This document shows, piece after piece, positions 11,487 to 23,900 of a DNA stretch of 64,000 bases. Origin of the DNA: Panicum virgatum (Eukaryota; Streptophyta; Magnoliopsida; Poales; Poaceae). Numbering within the stretch: position 1 is the stretch's first letter; each line of letters opens with the position of its first letter. A program made the translations under genes and the position numbers. The stretch spans positions 28,142,086 to 28,206,085 of the forward strand of contig NC_053140.1 in assembly GCF_016808335.1 (NCBI RefSeq). Direction: 5' to 3'. Under the pieces are notes generated by a model, which saw nothing but the letters and a program-made list of their open reading frames with translations, was not told the origin of the DNA and did not search any database.

Positions 11487-11850
11487 TGTTCGGTTACACT
11501 GCCGGTTGAAATCCCAATTCGGGCAACAGCTGCCACTCCGCCTCCACTACCCCCAAATCCTCAAATCTGAATCCCTCTATGCTCCATTCCTCAATCCGTG
11601 GTCGTAACCCTCGAGATTGAAGCTGGAATCACTAGTCCCCCAAGAATGGCGGGTGAGAGAGGTGGTTAACTGTTCGGTTGCAGTGCCGGTTGAAATCCCC
11701 AATTCGGGCAACAGCTGCCACTCATCCGCCACTGCCCTCAAATCCTCAAATCTGAATCCCTCTATGCTCCATTCCTCAATCCGTGGCCGTAGCCCCCCGA
11801 GATTGAAGCTGGAATCACTAGACCCCCAAGAATGGCAGGTCAGAGGGGTA
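11487..11850 (+). repeat. Tandem duplication of a 5' leader and start codon (about 185-bp unit)
   Basis: The unit beginning TGTTCGGTT (11487) repeats at 11671, and AGCTGGAATCACTAG (11621) repeats at 11807, giving a 184-186 bp period. Each unit ends CCAAGAATGGC(G/A)GGT and so contains an ATG (11645 and 11832). The second ATG opens the long frame of the next gene; the first leads into a different, short frame. Confidence 0.8.
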
Positions 11851-14800
11851 CCAGAGCGACGAACAATTAGACTAAGAAAAGGAAGCTCGATGCTCAAGAG
11901 ACAGTGTCCAGACCACAGTTCAATACAATCCCAGCACAAGGGATCGTGTGGAAACCATCCTCCGTCAAGCATGAAGACCTGGAGAAGCTTGTGGATGCTC
12001 GCTTACTGCAGCCACAAACATTCGCATTCTGGAGGGCGGACCCAGGCGCAGCCTGGCCCTTCAATGAACACTACGAGATCGTGGTGTTCACTTCCTTCTA
12101 TGAGCGCGGATTCGCCACGCCGGCTCACGATTTCCTCCGCGGCCTTCTCTTCTTCTACGGGTTAGAGTTGATCCATCTCAACCCAAATTCCATTCTTCAG
12201 GTCTCCATCTACATCCATCTCTGCGAAGCTTTCTTGGGGATCGATCCCCATTTCAACTTGTGGCGCCATCTCTTCCATGTGAAGCCAGACCTGACTACCC
12301 TTGTCGGAGGTGCGACCTTCCAGCTGTGCCAAGGGCGCGAGGCAGAGTACTTTGACTTCATCAACTTGAGGGATTCGAACAAGACGTGGCACACCGAATG
12401 GTTCTACATCAAGAATCAGCCACCGCAGCTATTTCCGCACACCGGCCATCTGCCCAAGCATCATACCAACTGGGACAGTGCCCCTTCCTAGAAACAAGGG
12501 CACTAGATCTCCCTGCTCCTGAAGATGATAAGGCTTGCCAAGGAGCAAGGCCTGATGGCAGAGTATGTGGTGCTCTGCTTCATCCACCATCGCGTGCAAC
12601 CCTATCACAACAGGGTTCTCCCTGGCTATGAATACTTGGGATGTGAAGACCCAACGAGAATGTGCGAGGATGAACTCGGGCCGACAGATTGCTTGGCCCA
12701 CCTTCAGTGGATTTTCTGTAATCTTACAATGTTGCCAAAGGTATTCAAGAGTTGGCAGATGAGCCAACCTCCCCCCAATGTAAGTAAAACTACTCAGCAA
12801 TGTCTCATATCTGTCAGCATTCATGTTCGAACCTGACTGAGTCTTGTATTCTTAATGAAATACGTGCTCAGGCACGTTCGCGAATAAAACTGTGTCTTGT
12901 ATTTATGCAGGTTCGTTGCAAGATATGCTCGTCCAAGCCACCGTTGCCCAAGTACCTAACTGCGGAGCACCTGCAATAGGACTGGGTCCCGCCTAGCTCG
13001 CGTGAGGCGGTAATGGAAAAGATGAAGAACAAGGTGACATACCCGGCCCGTCATCCTGGAGATAAGGGTCAAGGTGGCTCTGGCATCCAACCCTCCTCAT
13101 CCGAAGATTCAGAGTCACCTCCACTTACAAGGAAGACCCGTTCGGCATGCAGGACGATCCCCTCCACGAACCTGCCACAGTCCGAGAATCTTACCACCAG
13201 GACGGCACCAACGGTTGATGAAGGTGCGGCGGGTACCTCTATGACATCGCCGCCTGAGGTACCGATATCTGTGACTGTGTCTCCAGCATCGGCGACCGTG
13301 TCTCCACCAGGGCCGTCTACTGATGCCAACAGATATGTACTGATCAACAAGCTGAACATTTCCTATGTCTACACATCACGGAAAAACAAGGCCCCTGTGG
13401 TGCCGCCAAGTCCCTCGACGGAACCAGTTTCTCCTACAGGGGCGTCGGCTTCTAGCGGGGAGGATGGGGGTGCCCCCGCACAGTCTTTTCCTACTTCTCC
13501 AGCCCTCGAGAAGGTCAACCCTGGCCGCGAGGAGCCAGCTCCTTCTCGTCCTTCAGCTTCAAGCACGACTCCGGCTGCCGCATGGCCTCAATCGGCAGAA
13601 CGCATTCGTCACGCCGCGGCCTGCACAGAATACTCCAACATTACCGGTCTGGTGATCGAGGAAATCCCCCGCACCAAGGTCGATGCGCCCCCATCGCCAC
13701 CGCAGCCCTTTCAAATTGGGTGCGCACCTCCCGGAGCTGAATGGGACGACGATCGGACGTTCCTATTCAGCTCCGAGACCGATGATGAAGATTTGAAGAA
13801 GGTGAAGGAGTTGCTCGCACAATTAGAGGAGCTGAATGCACAAGTTGCAAAGTACAATGAGGTAAGTTTCTCTTGTAGATTTATCCTTTGTGATGAAGAA
13901 GTATCCTGTCCTAATTGTTCTCTTCTCAAAAATAGTGTGTCCTCCGGCGCTCGATCCAGAAGACCGAGATTCTACGCCGAGCAACCACCAGTGTCGCTAG
14001 GGCCGAACAAGCTGAAGCAAAGCTTGCATAGCAGCAAGCAGCCTGGGACGTGGAGCGTGCTCGCACCAAGAGGGAACTGGACGAGTGCTATAAGAAAATT
14101 GACTTTATCCAAAATGAAAGGGAGGCACTGGTGATCAAGAATGACGAGCTCACTGCGGATATCAGAGGTGAGCCCTTTGATTGATCCTCCAAGACCTCGA
14201 TCAAATTTTGCCATTTTGCTATGCTTGCCTTCTTATCGCTGCTGTTTTTGCCAGAACGAGACAGAAAGATTGGATCTTTTGAGGCAGAGGCGACTGACTG
14301 TCGGAGGCATGAGGAGGAAACCATCCATCAGCTTGAGACAGAGAAGAACATGCGCAAAGAAGGGGATGAGCAATTGGTTAAGACTAGGAGCATCCTGATC
14401 AACAAGCAGCAGCAATTTGAGGCGCTGCAAAAGGAATTTGAAGCGCTGCAGAGCACTCTGCGCAACAAGTAGCAGCAATTTGAAGTGCTACAAAAGGAAT
14501 TTGAAGCGCTGTAGAAGGAAGTTAAAGCGCTGCAGAGCACCCTACGCAACAAGCAGCAGCAATTTGAAGCTCTGCAGAAGGAAGTTAAAGTGCTGCAGAG
14601 CACCCTGCGCAACAAGCAGCAACAATTTGAAGTGCTGCAAAAGGAATTTGAAGTGCTGCAGAAGGAATTTGAAGCCGCCACTCTCCCGATTGTAGACGTG
14701 ATTGCTCCCATCAAACTGAGAACTGCACCGGCTTCTACGCTAGACCGCCTTTGTCAAGCTCCGTCTGTGCTGCGGCCGTTCTGTGAAACCCTGGTCAAGA

Positions 14801-14964
14801 TGTGCGTGAAGCATGTCCTTGCGCTGATGAAGTCGTGGTGGCCTGCCCAGGATATTAGGCGATTAAAAGGCATCAACCCGGCTGTCCCTCCTGAAAAGTT
14901 TAGGGAGCTGACGGATGAGGTCGAGGGCACCGCCAACCAAATTGTTGGGCACATATGGTTTTAG
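11832..14964 (+). pseudogene. Four-exon transposon-type gene (gypsy-type putative transposon domain, coiled coil) with seven TAG stops
   Basis: Exons 11832-12779, 12911-13861, 13936-14167 and 14255-14964 join through canonical GT-AG introns (129, 74 and 87 bp) to exactly 947 codons without any frameshift. Residues about 55-230 (EIVVFTSFYERGF, GLLFFYGLELIHLNPNSI, EWFYIKNQ) resemble the plant Transposase_28 'putative gypsy-type transposon' domain. A Ser/Pro-rich low-complexity region follows (exon 2), then a long coiled coil with tandem heptad-based repeats and a C-terminal helical tail. Seven in-frame stops, all TAG, lie at 11868, 12489, 12504, 12977, 14029, 14470 and 14512; in the repeats the aligned residue is Gln (CAG). 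The intact splice sites and frame suggest decay by point change only. The native function is unknown. It is convergent with the Ulp1-like gene. Confidence 0.7.
14404..14685 (+). repeat. In-frame tandem coiled-coil repeats (21-bp/7-residue quanta)
   Basis: Inside exon 4 the blocks QQQFEALQKE, FEALQ and STLRNK recur four times; successive QQFE blocks are 63, 84, 63 and about 54 bp apart. The spacing is in multiples of 21 bp, that is 7 residues, so copy-number changes keep the coiled-coil heptad register. Confidence 0.8.
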
Positions 14965-15535
14965 GCTGTTTATCAGTAGTAAAGATATGTACCCAGTAGG
15001 AAGAACTTAATGATGCATGTATATATTTATCTGTTGTAAGAAGATATGTAACCTATGGAAGAACTTAATGAAGCATGTATATATTTGTCTCTTGCATGAT
15101 ATGTGCCTGTGTGAAGAACTTAGTGAAGCTGTTTCCTTTCAATGCAGAGAGATCGTCCGGTGAGGATGTGCAGTGACACCACAGGTCGAACTGGTGAGAA
15201 TGTTGGGAGACATAAACTCGGAATGTTATGTTGCACCTCTAAAAGTTTATCCGATGAGGATGTTGGGAGACGTAATAGGTTTAACCGATGAGTGCGTCAA
15301 ACTTGGAACGTTACCTTGCACTGCAGGAATATCATCCAGTGACGATGTACGTGTCATGACAAGTCTAACCATTGAGTGCAGTAATCTTGGAACACATCCG
15401 ATTCACTCCTTTTGAGTTCCACCAAGAAATCACAAATGTAAAAGATCTGTGTCACCCTGTAGATATCAACTCATCATTCATTGTAGAAATATATATAAAA
15501 AAATAAATGTCAGCAGATATCTAAAATTATTCCTT
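14965..15535 (+). other. Convergent 3' intergenic region with degenerate short repeats
   Basis: Between the two convergent genes, 14985-15130 holds about two and a half copies of a unit containing GAAGAACTTAATGA and GCATGTATATATTT. 15150-15400 holds three degenerate copies of a unit containing GATGAGGATGTTGGGAGAC, CCGATGAGTGC and CTTGGAACGTT. These are probably 3' untranslated and downstream sequence of the 11832 gene. No coding sequence is seen. Confidence 0.45.
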
Positions 15536-18500
15536 TCAAGGGCTACGCTTGAATCGCCCTGGAATGCTAACCCTTTTGTCTCCGTCTCGAGGTTCTGGTC
15601 GTTTAAGTCTTTTACTAATAGCGTCAATGCTGAATTCATCTACGACAGTTGATGCGGGAGTTTGTGGAGTAGTTGTAATTTTGCGTGGCCGTCCTGGTTT
15701 CCTTTTCATAGATCCTGTTGGTGCTGGTGTGCTGGTCACTGTTGTTGGAATTGCCACAGTGGATGAAGGAGTTTCCTTTTTTGGCTGTCCTCTTCTCCTT
15801 TTCATAGTTCCTCCTGAGGTGCCGGCTGCAGTGGTTGCAGGAGTTTTTTTCGTGCTCACCGCAGGGGTTGATGGAGTTCCAGTACCATGCTGCACTACAT
15901 GTACAACGTCATCATCTTCCACACGTTTTTTCTCGGGTCATTGTTCTGGATACTTCACATAGTATTGTTCCTCCTAAGTATCAACCCAAACGTTAGATAG
16001 TCCCCGGTTATTTGTATAGCATTGAGTCACGGTGGTCCAACTTAATGATTTTATAAATTTGCAATAAATGAACTGACCATCATAGGCTCTTTGTATGAGT
16101 CCAAGCGTAAGACGTTGAGATCACAATGGAGCAGCCTCGTGCATATTTTCCAGCTAAACATTCTAATTTGCGCTTGCAAGGCAAAGTAGTGCACATCATA
16201 TTAGCAACTATTGTTTCAGCCTGTAGCAATTTGGGATTTGAAGAATTCTAAGACTCACATTTGAGAAATTATAGGCCATTTGTTCTCCATCCCACGCCTG
16301 CATATACTTCAAGATGAATGCCCCGCATGAAGTACTGCAACGGAACGCACATGTAAGTAACTGGAATACAACATTAATATAGAACCGAGAAAGAGTACCC
16401 GTCTGTTTGTAGAGGTATGTTAAGGTAGGGAACTGTTTTCCAAGTGCTCAGGTTAATCGGTGTGCCCAAACAATCAATAAATGTTTGTATGCCTTGCACC
16501 TAGCGGATATTCGGATACATGTTAACTTTGATTGAGCGAAAGATGAATACTGATATGTGTTACGCGACAGACTGTACTTACCAATTTCTTTTCTACGTCT
16601 TCATTTCTCATTCTAGGGATAGAGTTAAGGATTTGTATCTCTGACCTTTTAAAGTTCAGCACTAGGAGAGCCCAGTGATTCCCGTTCAAATGCATTAGCA
16701 CAAAAACCTGTAACAAATAAGGTAAAAATCATTTGAATGTCCTACTTAACCTAATTTTTTAAAATCTATGTTGAGTAAATAAATACACATCCAGGATGCA
16801 AATGTCAATTGAAATCCTAAACAGCTGCAGCTCAACCATTCTTCTAGCAGTGAGTTCTTTGTGTCATTTTGCAATCATGTTTGGGTGGGAATTGAAAGGA
16901 TCAAATGACGGCCTACATAAACTGAGGATCAAAAATAACTAGTACTATTCCTGCACTCTAAAGTTCAAAAGAAAATGAGTATTACGTACCAAATGTCTTC
17001 TGTTACATATTTCAGCCATTCGTTCCCTGAATGTCTTCCGTGAGACACGATCCAGATCATCCTCACACAATATCCTGGCTTCGAAAGTATTTATGTATGA
17101 TGCTGAACCAGTCTCCACAATGCTCATTATAGCAAAAGCATCTATGACCTACAAAGGGTTGATTTAGTACATATGTGTTTGCATGTTTGTATTGTCGACA
17201 TGGATCTGAAATTATAGTACCTCATCTCCTATAAATTCATTTTTACATTTCCCAACAGCTGCTTTGCTCTAGCCACCATGTTACCTATTTTTACCACTTC
17301 AGTGTCTTCGTAACTCATTTGTATGAAGGCTGCAGCATCATGGTCGTCTTCATTCAATTTGTAATCTTTATCGATAATAGGCTCCCTTGGTTGTATATGT
17401 GAAGAGCGGTCGCCATGGTGTTCTGTAGTGGGGCCACCCAGTTGATCTGTAGAGGGGCCACCCTGTTTCTGCAAGTTCATTTCCTTCTCTCGATTTGTCC
17501 CAGTGGTTGGTTCAGCGATAATTCTATCGAATGCCTTAGAGAAAGGTAATGGGACTTTTGATGTTGACTGCTGGACCGGTATTTGTGGCGGTACCTGCAA
17601 TTGGTATTATTTGCGCTGTAGACATCAAATGGTTCACTAGCAGTAGCTCTTGTTTATTAGTAGGTGTATGTAATGAGCCATCTAATAAACCTGACTGCCG
17701 GAGCAATACCTAATCATGTGAAGATGTAGGCATAGATGGCTGCTCAACATGTCCAGGAGTAGGCATTGAACGCTGAAAATATTGAGGTGTAGTTGTAGAT
17801 GGCTAAACCATACTCTGCCCAATAGATTGCAGCATCCGCAGGATTTTCTGTTGTCCCTGTCGCAATTCCTGTTTTCAGACAAATTATGTTAGAGAATGGA
17901 GGATGTACAGGTAGCTACAATCAGTACTCTCATGCTGGTTACCTTGATATCCATTTGTATTTCTTCAGTATCGTCTTCTATCTTTCTCAGCCTGTCCTCC
18001 ATCCTTTTATCCTTCTTAAGCTTAGCTAACTCCTGCTTTTGTTCTATTATTTTCATATCCAATCTGTGCTCTATGTTCAAAAGTTTTCTCTCCATGTCTA
18101 TTCCAATGTCCGTTAGGGTATCGTTCGCCCATTCTTCAAAGAGATGCTTCTACATAAATAGGAAATAATGAATCATGCACACAAACTAGGTCGGGCATAT
18201 AAATAGATGCCATACTTACTAGCCGATTGTGTAGACTATCCTCACGTACTGGCTTAGGTTCACACTCTCGTTCCATGCAGTTTGGTACGCTTGCTGTAGC
18301 TGGTGTACTATGTTTTGCCAGCGTGGTCCGACAAACAGTGCGCTTCATAAGCTGCAAACAATAAATAAGATGGTTATATTGCACATGTAACAACAGCAAC
18401 ATGTTGATGTAATGTTTGGAAATATATAGTTCCTCCATCTAGTTTGTCGCAATGGAAAGCATTCCATCGACGGTTAGCATTGTCTTCATTCCACCTCGCC

Positions 18501-19695
18501 ATCAGTGGTGGTTGGATCGGCTCGTAATTGGCCCCATGCGTGCTGTACACAATGACGCGCTCCCAGTACCAAAACTACGGTCAAAATGCAATAAATAAAT
18601 AAGATGGAAAATAAATATTGTTTATTTGTGGCGGCTGTAGTATATAGAACTGACCTGTAGCAAAGTCAAATTGCCCTGTATGGTGCCACGGTCCAATAGT
18701 TTATATTGATGACATGAGTTTGTTAAAAATTTCAGAGTGAATTCACCCCAATTGAACTTTGGAATTTTTGATATTTCCATAACCACTGGCAGATAACTGG
18801 AATGAACATAGTCCTTTGTTGTTGGTGCTAGAATAACACCAATTGTGAACAAGACAAAGGCACTTTTTAAGTCATCATCTGGAGAGCTGGAATTAATAAT
18901 AATTTCTTTCAAGCCGTTTATCGACATTTGGTTTTTTCCTTTGGCAAACCTGAGAAACAAATCTTGCTGCACTTTGTTGCACTCTGTTTTGTTACCTTTC
19001 GGGCCTTTGTGAGAGAAAACATTCTTGCCTTCAATTGGAAGTCCCATTATATCCTTGACATCCTCTAGTTGAATCTGAATATCTTGATCACATATTCTGA
19101 AGCTTTGGTTGCTCGGTTCGAATCGTTTTACAATCTTCTTTGACACGTCTCTAGCATTTGAAGCAGCCTGCCAAATCCCAAATCCATAATAGCTTTTTTT
19201 TACAGGGCGATAAGTTTTTACAGTGTTTACAAACTTCACTGATGAGCTTGTTAAATGCATATTGGATTCCTGCATCAACCAGCAGTTGGACGATGATAAG
19301 TTGCAAAAATGCACAGCCCACTTACAGAATAACAGAAACTATATTTGGAGATTACCTGCTACGGAGTCCTTGTTTTCTGTTTTGGAGTAGAATCCATGCC
19401 GTTGTTCTCTGCATCGAATTGTGTGAATAAGAGCACAACAAGATCCGATGGAAGGATCTCGGCGGTTAACAGTGCGGAAAATGATGTTTTATGTACCACA
19501 ACTCATACTTAGAATTAAGAACCAATCTATCATTGTATCACTGATGTGTGTCCATGAGTGAACTAGCACAATGTAATCGTGTGCCATGAAATTTGATTGG
19601 ACTCACTGACCAATATCCTTGGGCTCTCCATCATCCGTAGTGCCTGTCGGAGCTGTACAATTTTCAGGATCAACTCTCTGTCCTCCCGTTGCCAT
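15536..19695 (-). pseudogene. Ulp1/SENP-like cysteine protease gene (transposon-type), multi-exon, broken
   Basis: A minus-strand gene with probable start ATG 19695 and supported exons 19695-19611, 19408-19356, 19269-18655, 18574-about 18440, 18351-18220, 18149-17943, 17868-?, 17583-about 17229, 17148-16990, 16707-16582, 16499-16399 and 16334-16259, and a last exon ending at 15536. Exon three encodes an N-terminal domain (EDVKDIMGLPIEGKNVF, FTIGVILAPTT, FNWGEFTLKFL) typical of plant Ulp1-like proteins, some carried by Mutator-like elements. 18149-17943 is a charged coiled coil. The protease part has the active-site His (GNHWALLVL) and the Cys in TSCGAFILKYM (codon 16327-16325); the usual Asp position reads ILNS. 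The C-terminus has two AT-hook-like motifs (KRRRGQPKK, KRKPGRPRK). It is broken by TAG at 19359-19361, 17803-17805 and near 17710, and by a one-base frameshift near 17265. De-SUMOylating activity is inferred from family only. Confidence 0.65.
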
Positions 19696-19844
19696 GCGTG
19701 TGTGAATTCTACAAAGACGAAACCAAAGCCACTATCAACTATTGGAACAATAAAACAAATAGTGACTATCAAGAATGCAGCTCATGTCAAATCCAATAAT
19801 GCAGTACATTGACGATACTTTTGACACCCAAAATACAACCTAAC

Positions 19845-20922
19845 TGTTGACGGCCCTTAAGTCCTAAAATCAGCCGCCAACTCCTGCAGCTTTTCATAAC
19901 ATTTCATCACCAAACTTAGTTGTAGGGCTTATATCTAATCAAGTTCCATGAGTTTTGGTGAATCATGGTCTGCAAGCACCCACAGTCGAAATGCAAGGGA
20001 AAAGACAAGTGAATGCAGAAGAAATGCACAGATGATCCAGTCCTGCATTACACTTACAAAAAGGGCCCACAAACCATAGGAAACGGGCGTGCCAAGCAAG
20101 ATGCACCCAAGGGATAAGGTTAGGGCCCACATGCCAGCTAGCCAGAGGAAGGAGGGCCTGGGGGAGTGCCGTCTGGGGCCGGCCGATCCCTAGGGTCGTC
20201 CGAACCCAGACGGGCACCCGTCCAGGTGCGTCTTGGGGAGGAGTAGCGCCTACTCAACCTTGATTCCTTCCATATATGCATACGGTGGGAACCGACCTCC
20301 TCAGGATATAAAAGGACACCTCCTTCACCCCTCATTTCACACCACCATCATGTAGATCTTGTGCTCCATTGCAAAGGCGAGGCGCTGCCTAGGCTAGTGC
20401 TTAGAGTAGCAGGAGCGTGAGGAGTAGTTCCGAGGGGCGCCGGCCTGTCGGCGCTCTTCTCCAACTTGTACCTCTACGAATGCAGGCTTCCTCTGGTATG
20501 AGTAAGTTAGTATTTATGATTCTTGTATTGTATAGTACTTTCGTATGGGTGAGATCAGTTCTCTTACTCGCGGGTTCATCGCTCCATATTTATACGGAGT
20601 GCTGTAGTTTGCTATGGGATATCAGACATAGTTAGACTGCAGTAGTAATCAGTAGCAAAGACGTGGTGTCTAGGCTAAGGGTTACCTTCATTTGCCTTAT
20701 TTCCCACGGTCTGTGAGGTAGACCGCAGGTGGTGACAGCCCTGTTGGTCCTTAGTAGCCCTCCACGTTCGGATATAGCGTAGAGCCATTGGCTGGAGTCT
20801 CCTGACCATTTCAGGGGTAAGCCGGTGCCCAAAGCGAGTCTTACCCGAGAGATCGACCTTTAACTCATCTTTAGTGCTACCGCAGGAATCCTCTCCAGCC
20901 TTGCCACCTAATCTTGGTGTGT
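19845..20922 (+). repeat. Athila 5' LTR, left part
   Basis: It begins TGTTGACGGC. It is collinear with 43061-44137 and is broken after ATCTTGGTGTGT, where the Tekay element entered; the right part resumes at 37003. The 5-bp target copy TGTGT is at 20918-20922. The terminal inverted repeat seen in the 3' LTR is imperfect here (19846-19854 against GCCGCCAAC at 19873-19881). Confidence 0.92.
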
Positions 20923-23900
20923 TGTAACACCCGGTTTATAAAAGGACATAAACCGATCAATCATATACGTGCCATGATCAAGTCACACGTATATACAACA
21001 GAATGAACAGTATATCCCAGCACATATCACGTAAAAAGATATAATAAAGCGAGTACGAATGTTATTTATTACATGAATGACAAAATGTCTGATACAGCGG
21101 AAGCGTAAAAACATATACGAAAAACTCTCGTTGAAGCTGGGCACCACAGGGACGTCGACTGTGGCAGAACCACCTGAATTATCCCGGCTCAAGTGCGTAG
21201 GCCATCACCAGAAAGGCAACACCGGCTCAAACGCACTTCAAACGGAACAATTCTTGGTCTGTCGGGTAACGTCCCAATACAACCACCAGTTCTCGGATCG
21301 AACAAGCATACCCCGCATGAAGGCGAGTCCAGAGATATTACAACCACCATTTTACAACACAGACATAATCATGATTATAAACTAGTTCAAACTATTATTA
21401 CAAAACCAACTTAAGTAAAACAGTTATACAAAACATAAGGGTAAAACTTCAAAGTTTAAACAGCGGAAGATAACACACGACGGCTACAACACGTCGCCAA
21501 AAGTATACTAGGCTAGCCCAAGCATGGTATTACTCGTCAAAGTCATTGCCGGCCGAAGACGAATCCCATTCTACGGACCAGCCAGGAGGCAAAGAGCAGG
21601 GATGGGTCAAGCTAGCGACCTGGTCCTCAAAACTCATACCTGAAAAGATTTCCAACAGCAAGGCTGAGTATTCTAATACTCAGCAAGACTTAACCGTCAA
21701 CGGGTATACTAAACCCACTTTAGCTAGACTATGTAGGGTTTGTGAGGCTCTGGTTTTCCTTTTGCTAAAAAGCAATAAAGAGTAGATCCTTACTTTCAAA
21801 TTTTAGCTTTCAAGATTCTAGTAGATTAACCATTCTAGGTAAGCAACTACTAATCAACCATGGTAGATCTTTAAGCAAGCATCAAGATTAATCATAGTAA
21901 TGTTGCTCTTATTACTCTGTGTGGCAAAGAGATCAAGCAGTCGCAAACTGTGAGAAGCAGACGATTCGAATTGAATTTCTTAACCTGGCCAGGCAGACCT
22001 AACACACACGTTTGGAAACACCGTCGGGTCGTTCCCAAACAACCATTGACCTTTCTTTCCGGGTTGTGGATAGGAACACTTTCCCCGACTATAGGGCTCC
22101 CCCTCGTCCCACAGGGCACTTTCTCTCGTCTCATAGGGCACTCTATACCTCGTCCCTCATAGTCGTAGTGTTGCGTAACATAAAATAAAACCTATCCCTA
22201 AGAGAGAGTGTCAGGTATATCCACTCCCCGGTCCAATCGGTTACTAGGATTACCGCGTACCATATTTACGGCATGTGGCTAGTACGTTCAAAAACTTAAC
22301 CAACACTACCACACACCGCGACCTTAGCAAGTTCATCAACACAGACGGGGTCTCACCAAAGGTCATGATATCGAACACAACCCCGTCTGTCGTCCTTATA
22401 TTGATAACAGAAAGGTAAAAAGCAAATCCTATAAAGCTCGCGAGTGACAAGCAATCACTCGACTTTTACCGGTCCTATAAGCTTAGCAAGTAGTCGAACT
22501 CCGGTCTAGTGTTCAGTACATAGGTTCCTAGGATCATGCATCTAGGGTTTCAATTCAAATCCTAGGAACTGTAAATGCACAAGTAAATAATGATAATAAT
22601 TTGAAATATAGGTTATGTCCGGGGCTTGCCTTCTCGGTAGTCGCTAACTATTTCAGCTCTAGGCTCTTCCAAACTTTGGTCCGGGGCTTCAGTTAGTACG
22701 GCAGTGTTCACTTGAGCTTCAAAATCACCTCCGTCAGACTCCGGGATCAGCTCGTATGTTCCGTCCGATAAGGCAGTCGTATCTATATGTAATGCAAGAA
22801 CAGTATTATAAACACACATGGGCAATCGTTTATAGAGTAGTAACTCAACATTTCTAACTACACAAGGCATCGTGATCAACAGCACAAGAAAGCTATACTA
22901 ACTTCATAACAAGTTGGAGTGGTTTCCTATAGCAAGTAATTCAGGGTTTGCTAATAAATTAGTCACTCAGTGCACATTCAGTAATAAAATCATCAAAAAT
23001 TATTTTGAATAGAAGGTAAACAGAACAAGCAATCCTGCAAATTTCATGCTAAAACATGTAGCCATTTATTCATAACAAATCAATCATTCAGATCACACCT
23101 ATAACAAGATTGAATTACACAGGTTAAGATATAGCAAAACAGAAGCTCAAAATTTAACAGCAGGCCTACACAGGGATGATTTAGCTACTATGAATTTTTC
23201 ATGATTTTATCTACACACAATTAATTCTGAGAAAATAGACAAAACAGACATCAGATTAATAAGATTCATTTTTAACTCCTATTCTAGTCATGAACTGGGT
23301 CTCAAACTTTATATAAAAGCTAAACTATTCAAAAAGATAACTCAGAAATATTTTCATGATTTATCATCAGCATAAACTATTTATCATAATTAAAGTCTAC
23401 TAAATAAGGATTAAATCAAAGAAATAGCTACACATGAGAACTGAGCACGAAATGTTTATAGAAACACTATATTCATATGATTAATTCACCATAAAATTTC
23501 ATTGCAAGATAAGGCTTAAAACAGTAGTTAAGAAAAAGATAAAATCAACTAATATTTATGCACTAGTAACACAAATCAAATTCTACAGCAAAAACTTGCA
23601 ACTAATGCCTAACATATTATGATTCTACTGCATAGATCTCTTCAAGAGGATTCCAAAACATCAAGATTTGATATTTTACGAATTTTCTACGAATTGATAT
23701 TGAATTTCAAAGTTCACAGCAAATCATAACAAACAAGTCCCTATAGCACTATTCCACTGAGTCTTGGGGTTTGCAGACAGCCCCCTGGGCTTCTTCGAAT
23801 TCCAACCCGAGGTCCTCGGCTGGGTCAGAGAGGGGAGGCGGGGTTTGACCGGCCGTTTCCCGGCGAGGGGGTCACCGACGGCGAGGTGATCGGGGTGGGA

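Noticed and set aside
11868..14514. Alternative genetic code or programmed amber read-through
   Set aside because: Other genes nearby use TAG as a normal terminator or show TAG as obvious lesions with frameshifts; CHG-context decay explains the pattern more simply.
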